Source: Sphingosinicella sp. BN140058
Lineage (GTDB): Bacteria; Pseudomonadota; Alphaproteobacteria; Sphingomonadales; Sphingomonadaceae
Direction of reading: 5' to 3'
DNA length: 64,000 bases
Assembly (NCBI RefSeq): GCF_004135585.1
Contig: NZ_CP035501.1
Location: 4,845,501-4,909,500 of the forward strand
Below, piece after piece: positions 44,814-53,398 of this stretch. The position numbers and the translations under genes are program-made. Numbering within the stretch: the stretch's first letter is position 1; each line of letters starts with the position of its first letter. Below the pieces are notes generated by a model. The model was not told the origin of the DNA. It saw only the letters and a program-made list of their open reading frames with translations, and ran no database searches.

Positions 44814-44958
44814 ATGTCAGCTTCGGGTCGGAGCACGTCCTAGGTCCCCACATGGCGCAAGGCGGCGACGAACGGCAGGTTGCCGCGTGCAATCGGACCT
44901 TCGCCGGATCGCCTGGCGATCGCCGCGGGAATGGCAGGGCAGGGCGGATATCGGACCT
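44814..44958 (+). repeat. Array repeat 29, complete
   Basis: ATGTCAGCTTCGGGTCGGAG to AGGGCGGATATCGGACCT. Shares 120 identical bases with repeat 14. Confidence 0.88.
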
Positions 44959-45297
44959 AGCCCGTTAAGCCTTCGGCTGCTCACGGGAACCTAGAGCGAG
45001 CCTCGAGCTTGGCCGTGACGAGCCCGCCATAAACGCCATCTGCCTCGACAGAAGCCCTCGTTGGGGGGGATAAATGAGGTGTTGGAAGCGGGCATGAGCT
45101 TCTCTACGTCATTCCGGCACGGCTCACATTAAACTCAATTGGAATGCCGAGTTCGGGAATGAGCGGGAATGGGTTTCCTCATTGCCGGTGTTCTAGCCGC
45201 CAAGGCTGTCCCCATCGCTGGACATCTGCACGCATACGCTCCTTGCGCAGACCGGTCAGCGTGCCAGAATAGCGGAGCCGCAAGGGCAGGGGGTAAG
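44959..45297. other. Intergenic stretch
   Basis: A short inverted repeat (CCCGTTAAGC...CTCACGGG) follows repeat 29. No gene is recognised up to the start at 45298. Confidence 0.35.
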
Positions 45298-45861
45298 ATG
45301 AACTGGTGGAAGGTAGCCTTTTTCGGCACGCTGTTCGCGTTCGAGGCAGCACGCGAAGTGGCGGTTTTGGCATCCAACGGACCTCCGAAAATAGCGGTGA
45401 GCATGGCCAATCAGTATCGAAGCCCCGACGGCTCACTCGTAACGGCATCGGGCAGGTGGCAGCGCACCGATGGGGGAGAGGCGTTAGTTCCTGCTGCTGT
45501 CCAAATCGAGTGCTGGAGAGAGCGCGGTTCGTGCGTCATGGCCTCAGCGCTCGTTGATGACGGCTATGTCCACGTTCCCCGGATCGAGCAGCGAGACGCG
45601 CGATTCACAGCGACGGGTGCCGAGTTCACGGATGATTGGCCGACGTGCGTAAAAATGTTCGTTCGGATCGATGCCGTTCACAATATGACCACGGCGGTGC
45701 GGAGCTCGAAGAACTCGAAGGAAGACCCGCTCTGCAAAGCGGCTGAGCAGATACAAATGCGGCTTGCAGGCTACGATACTGGGCAGCACAAGCGATGGCT
45801 CAAGGGTCATTTTGTGCCCCTTCTCAGTATGGTGCAGTGGGTAGCAGACCTTCGGTCGTGA
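45298..45861 (+). CDS. Hypothetical protein with one N-terminal hydrophobic segment
   Basis: 187 residues from ATG 45298, after AGGGGG. MNWWKVAFFGTLFAFEAARE is a short hydrophobic anchor. The rest is beta-rich (SLVTASGRWQRTDGGEALVP, VQIECWRERGSCVMASALVD), resembling small domains that follow secretion signals. Function unknown. Confidence 0.65.
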   Translation: MNWWKVAFFGTLFAFEAAREVAVLASNGPPKIAVSMANQYRSPDGSLVTASGRWQRTDGGEALVPAAVQIECWRERGSCVMASALVDDGYVHVPRIEQRDARFTATGAEFTDDWPTCVKMFVRIDAVHNMTTAVRSSKNSKEDPLCKAAEQIQMRLAGYDTGQHKRWLKGHFVPLLSMVQWVADLRS

Positions 45862-45931
45862 ACCGAAGGAAGGCGATGATCCTGTCCCTCGCTATGAAGC
45901 TGATGACTTGGTGGCAGGTTGCAGGCCGGCG

Positions 45932-46074
45932 AAAGTCAGCAATGGGTCGGACCCGCCCACCGTTTCGACGTGAGGCACCCCGACCCCGAAGTTCACGCTG
46001 TCGCGCGAAAGCGGACCCTTGCAGGCTGCTTGGCGATTGCGCCGGGAACAGCAGGGGAGGGTTTCGGCCCTCCT
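45932..46074 (+). repeat. Array repeat 30
   Basis: AAGTCAGCAATGGGTCGGAC to GGAGGGTTTCGGCCCTCCT. The right tip is diverged. It abuts the stop at 46077. Confidence 0.78.
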
Positions 46075-46076
46075 GT

Positions 46077-46589
46077 CTAGCGGCAGTTCTCAACGAGCGC
46101 GTTCACCAAAGCTGCGCCACCACGAGTGGAGACCGAGTGCACGGTCCTCTCGCTCTCGATCCGAATACGGCCATCGCTTGCGAGCGTTCGCGCACGCGCA
46201 TCGTCTGCTGAGAGTCGCGCGACTTTGCCGATGCCGAAGGGGAGCTGCTCGACACTTCCACGAAGTCTGCTGCCATCCGGCAGCAGCGCAGTGACCGCAT
46301 CTCCGACACGGCCGTCGCTGCGTTCAGGAGAAATAAGGACCAACTCGCGGTTCGTGCACGCGATTTGGATGTCGAACTCGTTTGGCGCGGCTATGCCGAA
46401 GCGAACGCTACTGTCAGGAGCAACCACGTGCCAGCGATAACCGAGATCCGCGGCGATCGCATCATCCGCATCATCCAGAGCGGCCTCCGTTATAGCATAC
46501 GCCTCATCCTCCTTCGAAGGAGCGGCGCTCGGCTGCGAGCCTAGACCGGAGCAGTCAAATGCAACCCATAGCAAGACTAGCGGCATCAT
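46077..46589 (-). CDS. Exported small hypothetical protein
   Basis: 170 residues from MMPLVLLWVAFDCSGLGSQP, a weak signal. The mature part (TEAALDDADDAIAADLGYRW, FDIQIACTNRELVLISPERS, RGGAALVNALVENC) is mixed. The long upstream frame is a shadow through repeat 31. Function unknown. Stop 3 bases from repeat 30. Confidence 0.62.
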   Translation of the reverse strand: MMPLVLLWVAFDCSGLGSQPSAAPSKEDEAYAITEAALDDADDAIAADLGYRWHVVAPDSSVRFGIAAPNEFDIQIACTNRELVLISPERSDGRVGDAVTALLPDGSRLRGSVEQLPFGIGKVARLSADDARARTLASDGRIRIESERTVHSVSTRGGAALVNALVENCR

Positions 46590-46616
46590 CGCTCCAGATT
46601 GCCGCGCGCGCTGGGA

Positions 46617-46820
46617 GTTCGCAATGGGGCGGATATGGGTCGGAGCGCGTCCTAGGTCCCCACATGGCGCAGACCGGGGGCGAACGTCAGGGCGCCCCGC
46701 GGAAGCGGACCTTCGCCCGGTCGCCTGGCGATCGCGCCGGGAACAGCCGGGTAGGGTCGATGCGCGCTGTAGGACGGCGGACGCTTCGGACCACACGCGA
46801 TTGTCAGCCTATGGCGCATT
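46617..46820 (+). repeat. Array repeat 31, two copies fused head to tail
   Basis: A complete copy of the CGTCCTAGGTCCCCAC type ends AACAGCCGGGTAGGGTCG and continues at that same word as the left part of a CGCGCTGTAGGA-type copy, which breaks off near CAGCCTATGGCGC. Confidence 0.78.
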
Positions 46821-46934
46821 GGAGACCGCACGGCGATCGAAGATGACGTGTCCACCTGTTTCGCGGCCGATCTGGCCCTCCCCGGTTGACCATAGAGAAA
46901 AGTCTTATCAGCCGGCTCGCCTTGGTCGGAGGCG

Positions 46935-47083
46935 AACGTCCGCATTGGGTCGGAGCTGGTCGACCGTCCCGATCTGGGCCCGCAACGGGGCCGACGTCAG
47001 GCTGCTGCGAAAGACCGGCCATTCGCGGCCTCGGCAGCTGGCGTTGGCGTGAACAGCTGAACCGGGCGCGGAAAGCGAACATT
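46935..47083 (+). repeat. Array repeat 32
   Basis: AACGTCCGCATTGGGTCGGA to GGCGCGGAAAGCGAACATT. 46821-46934 holds no recognised gene. Confidence 0.82.
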
Positions 47084-47112
47084 CACCGCGTGTAGCGCCT
47101 ATAGCGTACAAC

Positions 47113-47928
47113 ATGACCCTAACGGATTTGCTTCTGAGTCGATTCACGACGGGCGTTCTGGCCACATCGCTGGGCATAGTTCTTCTCGTTTGGGCCGGCT
47201 ACGTCGACACGACCGGAGGCAGGCTCCAAACACTGCTCGGTGTAGCAGCAGCGGGTTTGTGCGCGATGTTCTTACTGCGGCTGGTCGCACGGTTCCGGCG
47301 TTTGTCGCAGCCAGCAGCTCTGCCGGCGAGGCAATCGTTGCGCTGGGAGGAAAGCGGCCGGTTTGACCCGGTCGACGCTGGGCCGCGGCGCGGCACGGGA
47401 TATATCGCCTACACCGACAGTTTCTCTGCCACCGGAACGGTGCATCACTATCTCGCGGCACTTTCGGAGGAGGAGACGAGGATCGTGTTTTGCGGGGCGG
47501 CCTGCGCATATCTCCGCGAGCGGATGGGTCTGCCGCCTAGCCAAATTCTGTCGGATGAGGGCGAGCGACGGCCTCCGACAACTCCGGTCTCGGCGGTATC
47601 GACGCTGGGATGGCTCGCAGCCATCCACCGAGACTATCCTGACAATGCGCCACCCGACTCCTCCTTCGTCCAGCGTGCCCTGCATCATGCAGCAGAGGAG
47701 TATGCCGACGGCCGCAGCCTTGCCCTGCAACGGGCGTGGAGGTCCCTCGATACGGAACTCCTGCGCGCGGGATTGGACCCCGACAGTCGCCGACTCAGGC
47801 TCGACGCTCAGCGAGAGCTGCGAGATCTGGACGTGAAGGCATCCACCACGCTGCTCCGCTGGGGTGCCGATCAGGGCCGGCAGTTAGGGAGGTTGCATGG
47901 GCCGGCGCCCGAAAGATCTTGGGCCTAA
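47113..47928 (+). CDS. Membrane-anchored hypothetical protein
   Basis: 271 residues. Two N-terminal transmembrane helices (FTTGVLATSLGIVLLVWAGY and LLGVAAAGLCAMFLLRLV), then a cytoplasmic helical domain (ALSEEETRIVFCGAACAYLR, SFVQRALHHAAEEYADGRSL). Family unknown. Confidence 0.68.
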   Translation: MTLTDLLLSRFTTGVLATSLGIVLLVWAGYVDTTGGRLQTLLGVAAAGLCAMFLLRLVARFRRLSQPAALPARQSLRWEESGRFDPVDAGPRRGTGYIAYTDSFSATGTVHHYLAALSEEETRIVFCGAACAYLRERMGLPPSQILSDEGERRPPTTPVSAVSTLGWLAAIHRDYPDNAPPDSSFVQRALHHAAEEYADGRSLALQRAWRSLDTELLRAGLDPDSRRLRLDAQRELRDLDVKASTTLLRWGADQGRQLGRLHGPAPERSWA

Positions 47929-48054
47929 TTCCGAAACGTCCGCAAAAGATTCAGGACGGATTGCGACGGCTCATGCTCGGCCGCGGCTGCTGGCATGCGA
48001 GCAAACGAGGGGCCGAAAGCACGAGGGTCAACGGGCTATTTCAGCCGTTCGCCC

Positions 48055-48200
48055 AATGTCCGGGATGGGTCGAACCACGCTGTAGCAGGGATGGAGAGCG
48101 CATCTCAGCACAAACGTCAGCTCCCCTAGCAGAAGCTGACATTCGCCGCGTAGTGACCGGCTTTGTCGCCAGCGGACGTTCGGGCCGGTACCAACGAACG
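48055..48200 (+). repeat. Array repeat 33
   Basis: AATGTCCGGGATGGGTCGAA, with GCTGTAGCAGG, to ACGAACGGGTTGGATTGG, where the next copy begins. Its tip is merged with repeat 34. 47929-48054 holds nothing recognised. Confidence 0.75.
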
Positions 48201-48341
48201 GGTTGGATTGGTCGCAGCTCGCCGTAGGAGCCGGCACAACCTCGGTGACACGCGATGGTCGCCTAGCGCGCGCAATCGGACTCTCGCCGCCGCGAGGTGC
48301 GATCGCCTCGGAACCGCCGCGGAGGGTGGAAGGTTGACGTT
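48201..48341 (+). repeat. Array repeat 34, in tandem with 33
   Basis: TGGTCGCAGCTCGCCGTAGG to GGGTGGAAGGTTGACGTT. Adjoins the stop of the gene remnant at 48341. Confidence 0.75.
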
Positions 48342-48470
48342 TAGTCTCGGGGCAGATGGCGGCAACTCTTGCGCAGGCGGTCCGACACCGCATAAGTGAT
48401 CTTCGATCCATTGGGCAACGCGATACCAGACGCGATTTTACACGGGATCCGCAGAATTTGCGGTCCACGT
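48341..48470 (-). pseudogene. C-terminal gene remnant between repeats 34 and 35
   Basis: The frame reads GPQILRIPCKIASGIALPNG, then SKITYAVSDRLRKSCRHLPR and a stop at 48341-48343. Protein-like, with two Cys, but no start: upstream it runs into repeat 35, which lacks its own left half. A deletion joining the gene interior and the repeat interior is likely. Confidence 0.5.
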
Positions 48471-48554
48471 CTCGCTGCAGCGCAAAAGCCGACGTTCGCC
48501 GGCTACGGCGTCGATCGTCGTCGGAACAGCTGAACCGGGTGGAAAGAAGACATA
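48466..48554 (+). repeat. Array repeat 35, right half only
   Basis: AAGCCGACGTTCGCCGG to GGGTGGAAAGAAGACAT. The left half was lost where it joins the remnant gene. Confidence 0.72.
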
Positions 48555-48615
48555 GTCCTTACAAGCTTGACTAGGCCTCTTGTGGGGAGTGCCCCCGAGA
48601 AGGCAGGAATGCGCC

Positions 48616-49041
48616 ATGATCCTCGCCGCCGCGCTCGCAATCGTCTTATTCGCTGCTGCTTTCCACGTCCATTGGGCACTGGGAGGGCATCTCGGGTACT
48701 CGGTGTCTCTGCCACAGCTGCCCGACGGCACACCTGTCATGGCTCATCGCCTGCCTTGGTGGCGCCCCGCCGCAGGCGGTGTCGCCCTATGCCTGGTCTG
48801 CTTTGCGTTGCTCCTACTCACGCGGGCCGGGCATCTGCACCTGCCGCTGCCGCAAGCTCTGGTTCGCTTCGTGTTGCTGTCGGTGGGCGCGGCGTTCGTG
48901 GCTAGAGCCGTGATACCCAATCGCTATGTCGGCCTCTTCAAGGGTCTGCGGACCACCCGGTGGGCAAAGTACGATACGCGGCTCTACAGCCCACTTTTTC
49001 TGGTGCTCGGGCTGCTGACAGTCTGGCAGGCAATGAATTAG
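48616..49041 (+). CDS. DUF3995 family membrane protein
   Basis: 141 residues from MILAAALAIVLFAAAFHVHW. Family marks: AAFHVHWALGGHLGYSVSLP, VARAVIPNRYVGLFKG, and YDTRLYSPLFLVLGLLTVWQ. Four transmembrane helices. Function of the family unknown. Probably translated with the next gene 41 bases downstream. Confidence 0.82.
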   Translation: MILAAALAIVLFAAAFHVHWALGGHLGYSVSLPQLPDGTPVMAHRLPWWRPAAGGVALCLVCFALLLLTRAGHLHLPLPQALVRFVLLSVGAAFVARAVIPNRYVGLFKGLRTTRWAKYDTRLYSPLFLVLGLLTVWQAMN

Positions 49042-49081
49042 CAAATGCCAAGATCGCACCGGGCTGGGAATTCACTTCACG

Positions 49082-49666
49082 ATGGGATCGTTGACCTATC
49101 TCTTTGGCTTCATGACCAACGCAGTCATCGCGACCATTCTCTCGGGAGTCATCGCTGCCGTGGCCGCTTGGCTGCCCATCAAAGCCCCAGAGGCCGGGCC
49201 CCAGGAAAGCGTTCCCAGAGCTGCGAGAGCGGCAAAGGTATTCGCGGTCAGCTGGCTGCTGATCATGCTTTACGGCTGTGTGCAGATGTTTGGAACGCAT
49301 CATGAGGAGTTGAGCAAGTTCGAGGGAGCTGGAGTAGTCCCCGGCCTAATCGAAACCGAAGCGCAGGTTCTGCATGCGGAGCACATTGCCCTTGGGGACA
49401 GCGCGCAAACGTACGTAGCCATTTCTACGACGTCGCAGGCGGTCGAGCGGATCATGGGCATGAAGGGGTTGAAGCCGTCCCAGTTTGATGGTCATACCGT
49501 GAAAGCGCGCGGATGGCCGGTGCCGGAATGGTGGCCTATGAGCGCGTGTGAGGGAGGAGCCACGTACGGCGGCGACCCTTTTGCGGACCCGCCTGTCTAC
49601 TCTGAGTACACGCTCAATTGGTGTCCGGTTGAGAAGAAGGCCTACGTGCAGCGGTTCGATCACTAG
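49082..49666 (+). CDS. Membrane-anchored hypothetical protein
   Basis: 194 residues. Two hydrophobic segments (FMTNAVIATILSGVIAAVAA and VFAVSWLLIMLYGCVQMFG) and an outside domain with Cys residues (WPMSACEGGATYGGDPFADP, YTLNWCPVEKKAYVQRFDH). Function unknown. Stop 21 bases before repeat 36. Confidence 0.66.
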   Translation: MGSLTYLFGFMTNAVIATILSGVIAAVAAWLPIKAPEAGPQESVPRAARAAKVFAVSWLLIMLYGCVQMFGTHHEELSKFEGAGVVPGLIETEAQVLHAEHIALGDSAQTYVAISTTSQAVERIMGMKGLKPSQFDGHTVKARGWPVPEWWPMSACEGGATYGGDPFADPPVYSEYTLNWCPVEKKAYVQRFDH

Positions 49667-49686
49667 GCCTCGTTCTCGATCCGCCT

Positions 49687-49832
49687 AATGTCCGCCTTGG
49701 GTCGGACCCGGTCCACCGTCCGGACGTGAGGCACCCCGGCGCGGAAGGTCAGGCTGCCTCGCGGAAGCGGACGTAGCCGTTACCGGCGCCGCTCCTGGGT
49801 GGAAACAGCAGACTCGGGTGGAAGGCGGACGT
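49687..49832 (+). repeat. Array repeat 36, complete
   Basis: AATGTCCGCCTTGGGTCGGA to GGGTGGAAGGCGGACGTT. The tips pair over nine bases (GTCCGCCTT/AAGGCGGAC), which differ from the common GCTTT/AAAGC pairing. Confidence 0.88.
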
Positions 49833-49884
49833 TCGTCGCTGCCCGCAGCAGGTCGCGACGCGGGACAGTCGGCGTTGAGTTTGC

Positions 49885-50535
49885 TTAGTCGACGATCGTG
49901 ACGGTGACGGTGGCGCGGCATCTGCCGGCCGCCCGATCCCCTTCCAGCGCGACAAACGCCTCCGAAAGACGTCGTTCGCTGCTCACCCAGTCCGGAACAG
50001 CCAACACCTGTCTCGCGCCCACGGCACCGTCTGCTTCCACTACGATGACCTGGGCATCGGTCTCTCCGAAGAGAGATGGGATCTGCGCAGTGCCCGTGTC
50101 GATCTCGATCCCGGGTTGTCCTATACGTGCAGAGCCGGCCAGCGGAGCATCCCTCTTTATGACCGTGTGGGTCGCACGTGAAATCTGCTTGGTCCACACG
50201 ATGGTGCCGCCGAAGCGGATTGTTGCGGTTACGGGAAACCGCACATTGCGCGGCAACGCTATCGAGCCAATTTCCAGGGCTGCCATGGGCTGGTCAGATC
50301 GGAACTGTTCTTCTGAGTAGACCCAGCTGGCGCGATATTGATCGCCAAGTAACGTTATTGATCGGCGCACCGGGCGGTGCAACTTATCCACTTCCAACGC
50401 TGCCAGGAACCAAGCTCCGTTTGGCCGCTCCCGCACCTCTTGACGGCAGAACAGTGTTTCCGAGGTATGCTCGATCTGCTGACCAGTCCCGGCAGATGCA
50501 ACGGCCGCGACGGAAGAGAGGATGAAATCGATCAT
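49885..50535 (-). CDS. Exported hypothetical protein
   Basis: 216 residues. Signal sequence MIDFILSSVAAVASAGTGQQ. Beta-rich mature part (FLAALEVDKLHRPVRRSITL, FPVTATIRFGGTIVWTKQIS) ending RCRATVTVTIVD. Family unknown. Confidence 0.66.
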   Translation of the reverse strand: MIDFILSSVAAVASAGTGQQIEHTSETLFCRQEVRERPNGAWFLAALEVDKLHRPVRRSITLLGDQYRASWVYSEEQFRSDQPMAALEIGSIALPRNVRFPVTATIRFGGTIVWTKQISRATHTVIKRDAPLAGSARIGQPGIEIDTGTAQIPSLFGETDAQVIVVEADGAVGARQVLAVPDWVSSERRLSEAFVALEGDRAAGRCRATVTVTIVD

Positions 50536-50581
50536 AGCGGCAGCCTAGGAGCGTGGAGTAGACCTCGTCTAGCCTCCCCAC

Positions 50582-50727
50582 GTGTCCACTGAGGGTTGCA
50601 GCCGGTCGACAAGCCCGAGGTGGCGCACGACGCCGCGAGAAGTAAGGCTGCCGCGCGTAAGCGGACGTAGGCCTCACCTGCGCCCACTCCCGACCGGAAC
50701 AGCCGGAGAGGGTGGAAACGCGACATT
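50582..50727 (+). repeat. Array repeat 37
   Basis: GTGTCCACTGAGGGTTGCAG to GGGTGGAAACGCGACATT. 50728-50882 holds nothing recognised. Confidence 0.78.
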
Positions 50728-50882
50728 GCGCTCAACCCGGCATTATCGCAGAAGCGGACATGCAGCTGCGAATCCTAGCCGGCAACTCAGCGCGAAAGCC
50801 GGTTGATCGAGGGCAGCGAGCTTCTCAAGAGAGGACGCTCGCGATTAGGTTTCGGATCGATGGCATGCGATCCCGTTGCTTT

Positions 50883-51164
50883 TCAGTTGAACTCAACTCG
50901 GTAAGCGATCCCGTACCCGTTTTTCACTCCCCATTCTTGTAGGCAGCGCCACGACTCAGGCCGGCTTTCAGCGTCTGGCGCGTGAACAACCATCGTGGGT
51001 CGGTGTTCGGATTCGATCGAACCTATAGCGACCGCGTCCTTATAAAAGCCGCAGACCCGCGCCGCTTCACGTGTCTTTTCGTTCCTCAGCAGTCGGGGAG
51101 CAGCTGGTTCGGAGCAAGCGGCCGTCGAAAGTAGCAATACAGCAAATGTAGACCGCATCTTCAT
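50883..51164 (-). CDS. Small lipoprotein
   Basis: 93 residues from MKMRSTFAVLLLSTAACSEP, with lipobox TAAC. The mature part has AARVCGFYKDAVAIGSIESE and ESWRCLQEWGVKNGYGIAYR. Likely follows the small gene at 51175 in one transcript. Function unknown. Confidence 0.66.
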   Translation of the reverse strand: MKMRSTFAVLLLSTAACSEPAAPRLLRNEKTREAARVCGFYKDAVAIGSIESEHRPTMVVHAPDAESRPESWRCLQEWGVKNGYGIAYRVEFN

Positions 51165-51174
51165 TGCTTCCTTC

Positions 51175-51381
51175 TCACATTGTGGTTCCTTTGTGTCGAG
51201 ATTCCAACACGTGCGCCGGGTCAACGGCGATCGGCAGTCCACCCGCCGGAACGAGGATCAGCCGAGCCTGATCGAAATTCAGGGCGGGTTGCGCAGCTTG
51301 TAGCCTTTTGAAGGGTGTCCAAGCGCGGTGAAGGGTGAAGATTAGCTCGCAGAATGGCACATCGATGATTGGCTGAGTCAA
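51175..51381 (-). CDS. Short hypothetical protein
   Basis: 68 residues from MTQPIIDVPFCELIFTLHRA. Ten bases separate its stop from the next gene. No family recognised; coding status uncertain. Confidence 0.35.
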   Translation of the reverse strand: MTQPIIDVPFCELIFTLHRAWTPFKRLQAAQPALNFDQARLILVPAGGLPIAVDPAHVLESRHKGTTM

Positions 51382-51603
51382 TCACTGCAATGGGTCGCAG
51401 GCGGATGTAGCAGTCTGATCCATCGGGATGGAACACGACCGTCGGCCTACGGCGCGAAATCGGACGTTCGCCGCCGCGGCCTCCTGCGCCGGCTCGGGCA
51501 GCCGGCTCGGGTAGGATTGAGACGCTATCTCGCTGGTAGAAACTTGGCGACCGCCTCGTTCTTCGCCAGCGGTGACAGCCTAATCGGGTGGCGAGCGGAC
51601 CTT
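51380..51603 (+). repeat. Array repeat 38, with a second right end
   Basis: TCACTGCAATGGGTCGCAGG through a first right module (GGGCAGCCGGCTCGGGTAGG near 51510), then a second one: GTTCTTCGCCAGC to AATCGGGTGGCGAGCGGACC. A composite of two copies. Confidence 0.7.
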
Positions 51604-51611
51604 GTTTGAGC

Positions 51612-51917
51612 TCAGAGGCGGGTGAAGAGAGCGGCGCCGCTCGCCACATCTTCAATCCGGATGATCTCAGTCGAGTAGAAGTGATAACGGTCGTCCGCTG
51701 AGATCGGAATTCCGCCCATCTCCGCGAAATGCGCCCACTCGGCTAACGCAGGATCCAGCCACGGCGCCTCTTCTATCTCGTGGATCCGCATCCGTTCACC
51801 GTTCCATGTCGTCAGGAGTGTCGGGTTTCCGTTCCGGGATCGCAGAAGCTGGACGAGTTCATGCTCGGTCAGAAGCGTCTCAGCATCCTGGTTCACTCGT
51901 TCGATGTTGTCGCTCAT
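51612..51917 (-). CDS. Hypothetical soluble protein
   Basis: 101 residues from MSDNIERVNQDAETLLTEHE. It resembles small acidic domains (LLTTWNGERMRIHEIEEAPW, WAHFAEMGGIPISADDRYHF) that end IEDVASGAALFTRL. Family not named. Stop 9 bases from repeat 38. Confidence 0.62.
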   Translation of the reverse strand: MSDNIERVNQDAETLLTEHELVQLLRSRNGNPTLLTTWNGERMRIHEIEEAPWLDPALAEWAHFAEMGGIPISADDRYHFYSTEIIRIEDVASGAALFTRL

Positions 51918-51941
51918 AGCTTGGGTGTGCCGCCTCACATG

Positions 51942-52024
51942 AATGTCGTCTATGGGTCGGACCCGGTCCACCGTGTCATCTGGCGCATGGCTGCGACGAA
52001 CGTCGGGGTGCCGCGCGGAAGCAG
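51942..52024 (+). repeat. Array repeat 39, left part
   Basis: AATGTCGTCTATGGGTCGGA to CCGCGCGGAAGCAG, where the IS110-family element begins. The right part resumes at 53399. Confidence 0.85.
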
Positions 52025-52111
52025 ATGGGGTGGATGGCTCCCGCTCCCGGCATCTGAGTGCCAAATTGTGGTTGCTGTCGAAGCGTCCACTCACGAGAGG
52101 AGCCATCCGCG

Positions 52112-53140
52112 ATGGAGATTAGCACGATCGGCCTCGATCTGGCCAAGAGCATCTTTCAGGTTCACGCGATCAGCACCGCTGGCGAGACGGTCGTCCGGAA
52201 AGCGCTCCGGCGGTCGCAAGTGCTGCCGTTCTTCACAAAGCTGCCGCCGTGCCGGGTCGGGATCGAGGCATGCGGCACATCGCATCACTGGGCGCGAGAA
52301 CTGACCAGGCTCGGCCACGACGTGCGACTGATGCCGCCGGCTTACGTGAAGCCGTATGTGAAGCGCGGCAAGACCGACGCCAATGATGCGGAGGCGATCT
52401 GCGAGGCGGTGACGCGGCCGACGATGCGGTTTGTGCCAGTGAAGTCGCCTGAGCAGCAGGCGGCGCTGGCGCTGCACCGAACTCGCGATCTGCTGGTCAA
52501 GCAGCGCACGCAGCTCGTCAATATGATCCGTGGTTTGCTCGCGGAGTTCGGGATCGAGATGGCGCGAGGGCTGCACCATGCGCTCGAGCTCGCGAAGCGG
52601 CTGGTCGACGGCCGCGCACCCGACGTGCCGGAGCTGGCCCAGCGGGTGGTCACCGGCTTGGCGCAGCAGATCGGCAATCTGCAGGTGCAACTGGCGGCAC
52701 TCGAGAAGGAACTGCTCGCGTGGCATCGGTCCAACGAGCTGTCGCAGCGGCTTGCGACGATCCCTGGCGTCGGGATCATCTCGGCGACCGCGCTCGCCGC
52801 TTCGGTCACGGAGCCCGAGCGCTTCCGATCGGGTCGTCAGTTTGCTGCATCTCTGGGGCTGACGCCGCTGCAAAACTCCAGCGGTGGAAAGCAGCGAATG
52901 GGCCGGATCTCGCGCATGGGAGATCGCTACCTGCGCCGGCTGCTCGTCGTTGGCATGACATCGCTGATCAGGCGCGCCAGGACGGCGCCTGCATCAGTGG
53001 ATCCGCGCATCCCTGCCATGCTGCAGCGTCGACCGGCGCGCGTCGTCACAGTCGCCGCCGCCAACCGGACCGCGCGCGTCGCGTGGGCGATCATGACCCG
53101 CGGAGGCACGTATCGGCGGCCGACTTTGGCTGCGGCATGA
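52112..53140 (+). CDS. IS110-family transposase (DEDD recombinase)
   Basis: 342 residues from MEISTIGLDLAKSIFQVHAI. DEDD_Tnp_IS110 domain with GLDLAK, GIEACGTSHHW and GKTDANDAEAICEAVTRPTM, then a transposase_20 domain: LATIPGVGIISATALAASVT, FAASLGLTPLQNSSGGKQRM and GDRYLRRLLVVG. Such enzymes are guided by a bridge RNA from the element. Looks intact. Confidence 0.94.
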   Translation: MEISTIGLDLAKSIFQVHAISTAGETVVRKALRRSQVLPFFTKLPPCRVGIEACGTSHHWARELTRLGHDVRLMPPAYVKPYVKRGKTDANDAEAICEAVTRPTMRFVPVKSPEQQAALALHRTRDLLVKQRTQLVNMIRGLLAEFGIEMARGLHHALELAKRLVDGRAPDVPELAQRVVTGLAQQIGNLQVQLAALEKELLAWHRSNELSQRLATIPGVGIISATALAASVTEPERFRSGRQFAASLGLTPLQNSSGGKQRMGRISRMGDRYLRRLLVVGMTSLIRRARTAPASVDPRIPAMLQRRPARVVTVAAANRTARVAWAIMTRGGTYRRPTLAAA

Positions 53141-53398
53141 GACGCTAACCAGGAGACCAGCTCAACGAGGTTGCGAGGACGAAGAGATGTGATGGCGCAC
53201 CGGTCAGACCGGGAGCAGGGGCACGCCGCCGAAAGTCCGAGGCATCATAGCCTGCGAAGCAGAGTGGCACCCAGCTCGCGGATACCATCAGGGCCAGCGG
53301 TCAGGAAAACGGCCGCACCAACAGGCCGGACACAAGACTGCACCCGACCAGCCGCCAAACTTCAAATCGCCACTTGCAACGCGGGAGCCATCCACACA
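53141..53398 (+). ncRNA. Candidate bridge RNA region of the IS1111-group element
   Basis: 258 noncoding bases follow the transposase gene, while only about 87 precede it. In IS1111-group elements the bridge RNA lies in this right-hand end. The segment at 53251-53263 contains CCTGCGAAG, complementary to CTTCGCAGG on the right side of the target, and GAAGCAGA, identical to the left target plus core. These two words overlap, so only one may be a real guide. Proposed from position and base matches only. Confidence 0.4.

Larger units (their letters stand above)
52023..53398 (+). mobile_element. IS110-family (IS1111-group) element inside repeat 39, about 1376 bp
   Basis: Subterminal inverted repeats TGGATGGCTCCCGC (52031-52044) and GCGGGAGCCATCCA (53381-53394), a feature of the IS1111 group, which lacks true terminal repeats. 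The dinucleotide AG occurs at both junctions (52023-52024 and 53399-53400), consistent with a 2-base core. Removing it restores a normal array repeat. Confidence 0.85.
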
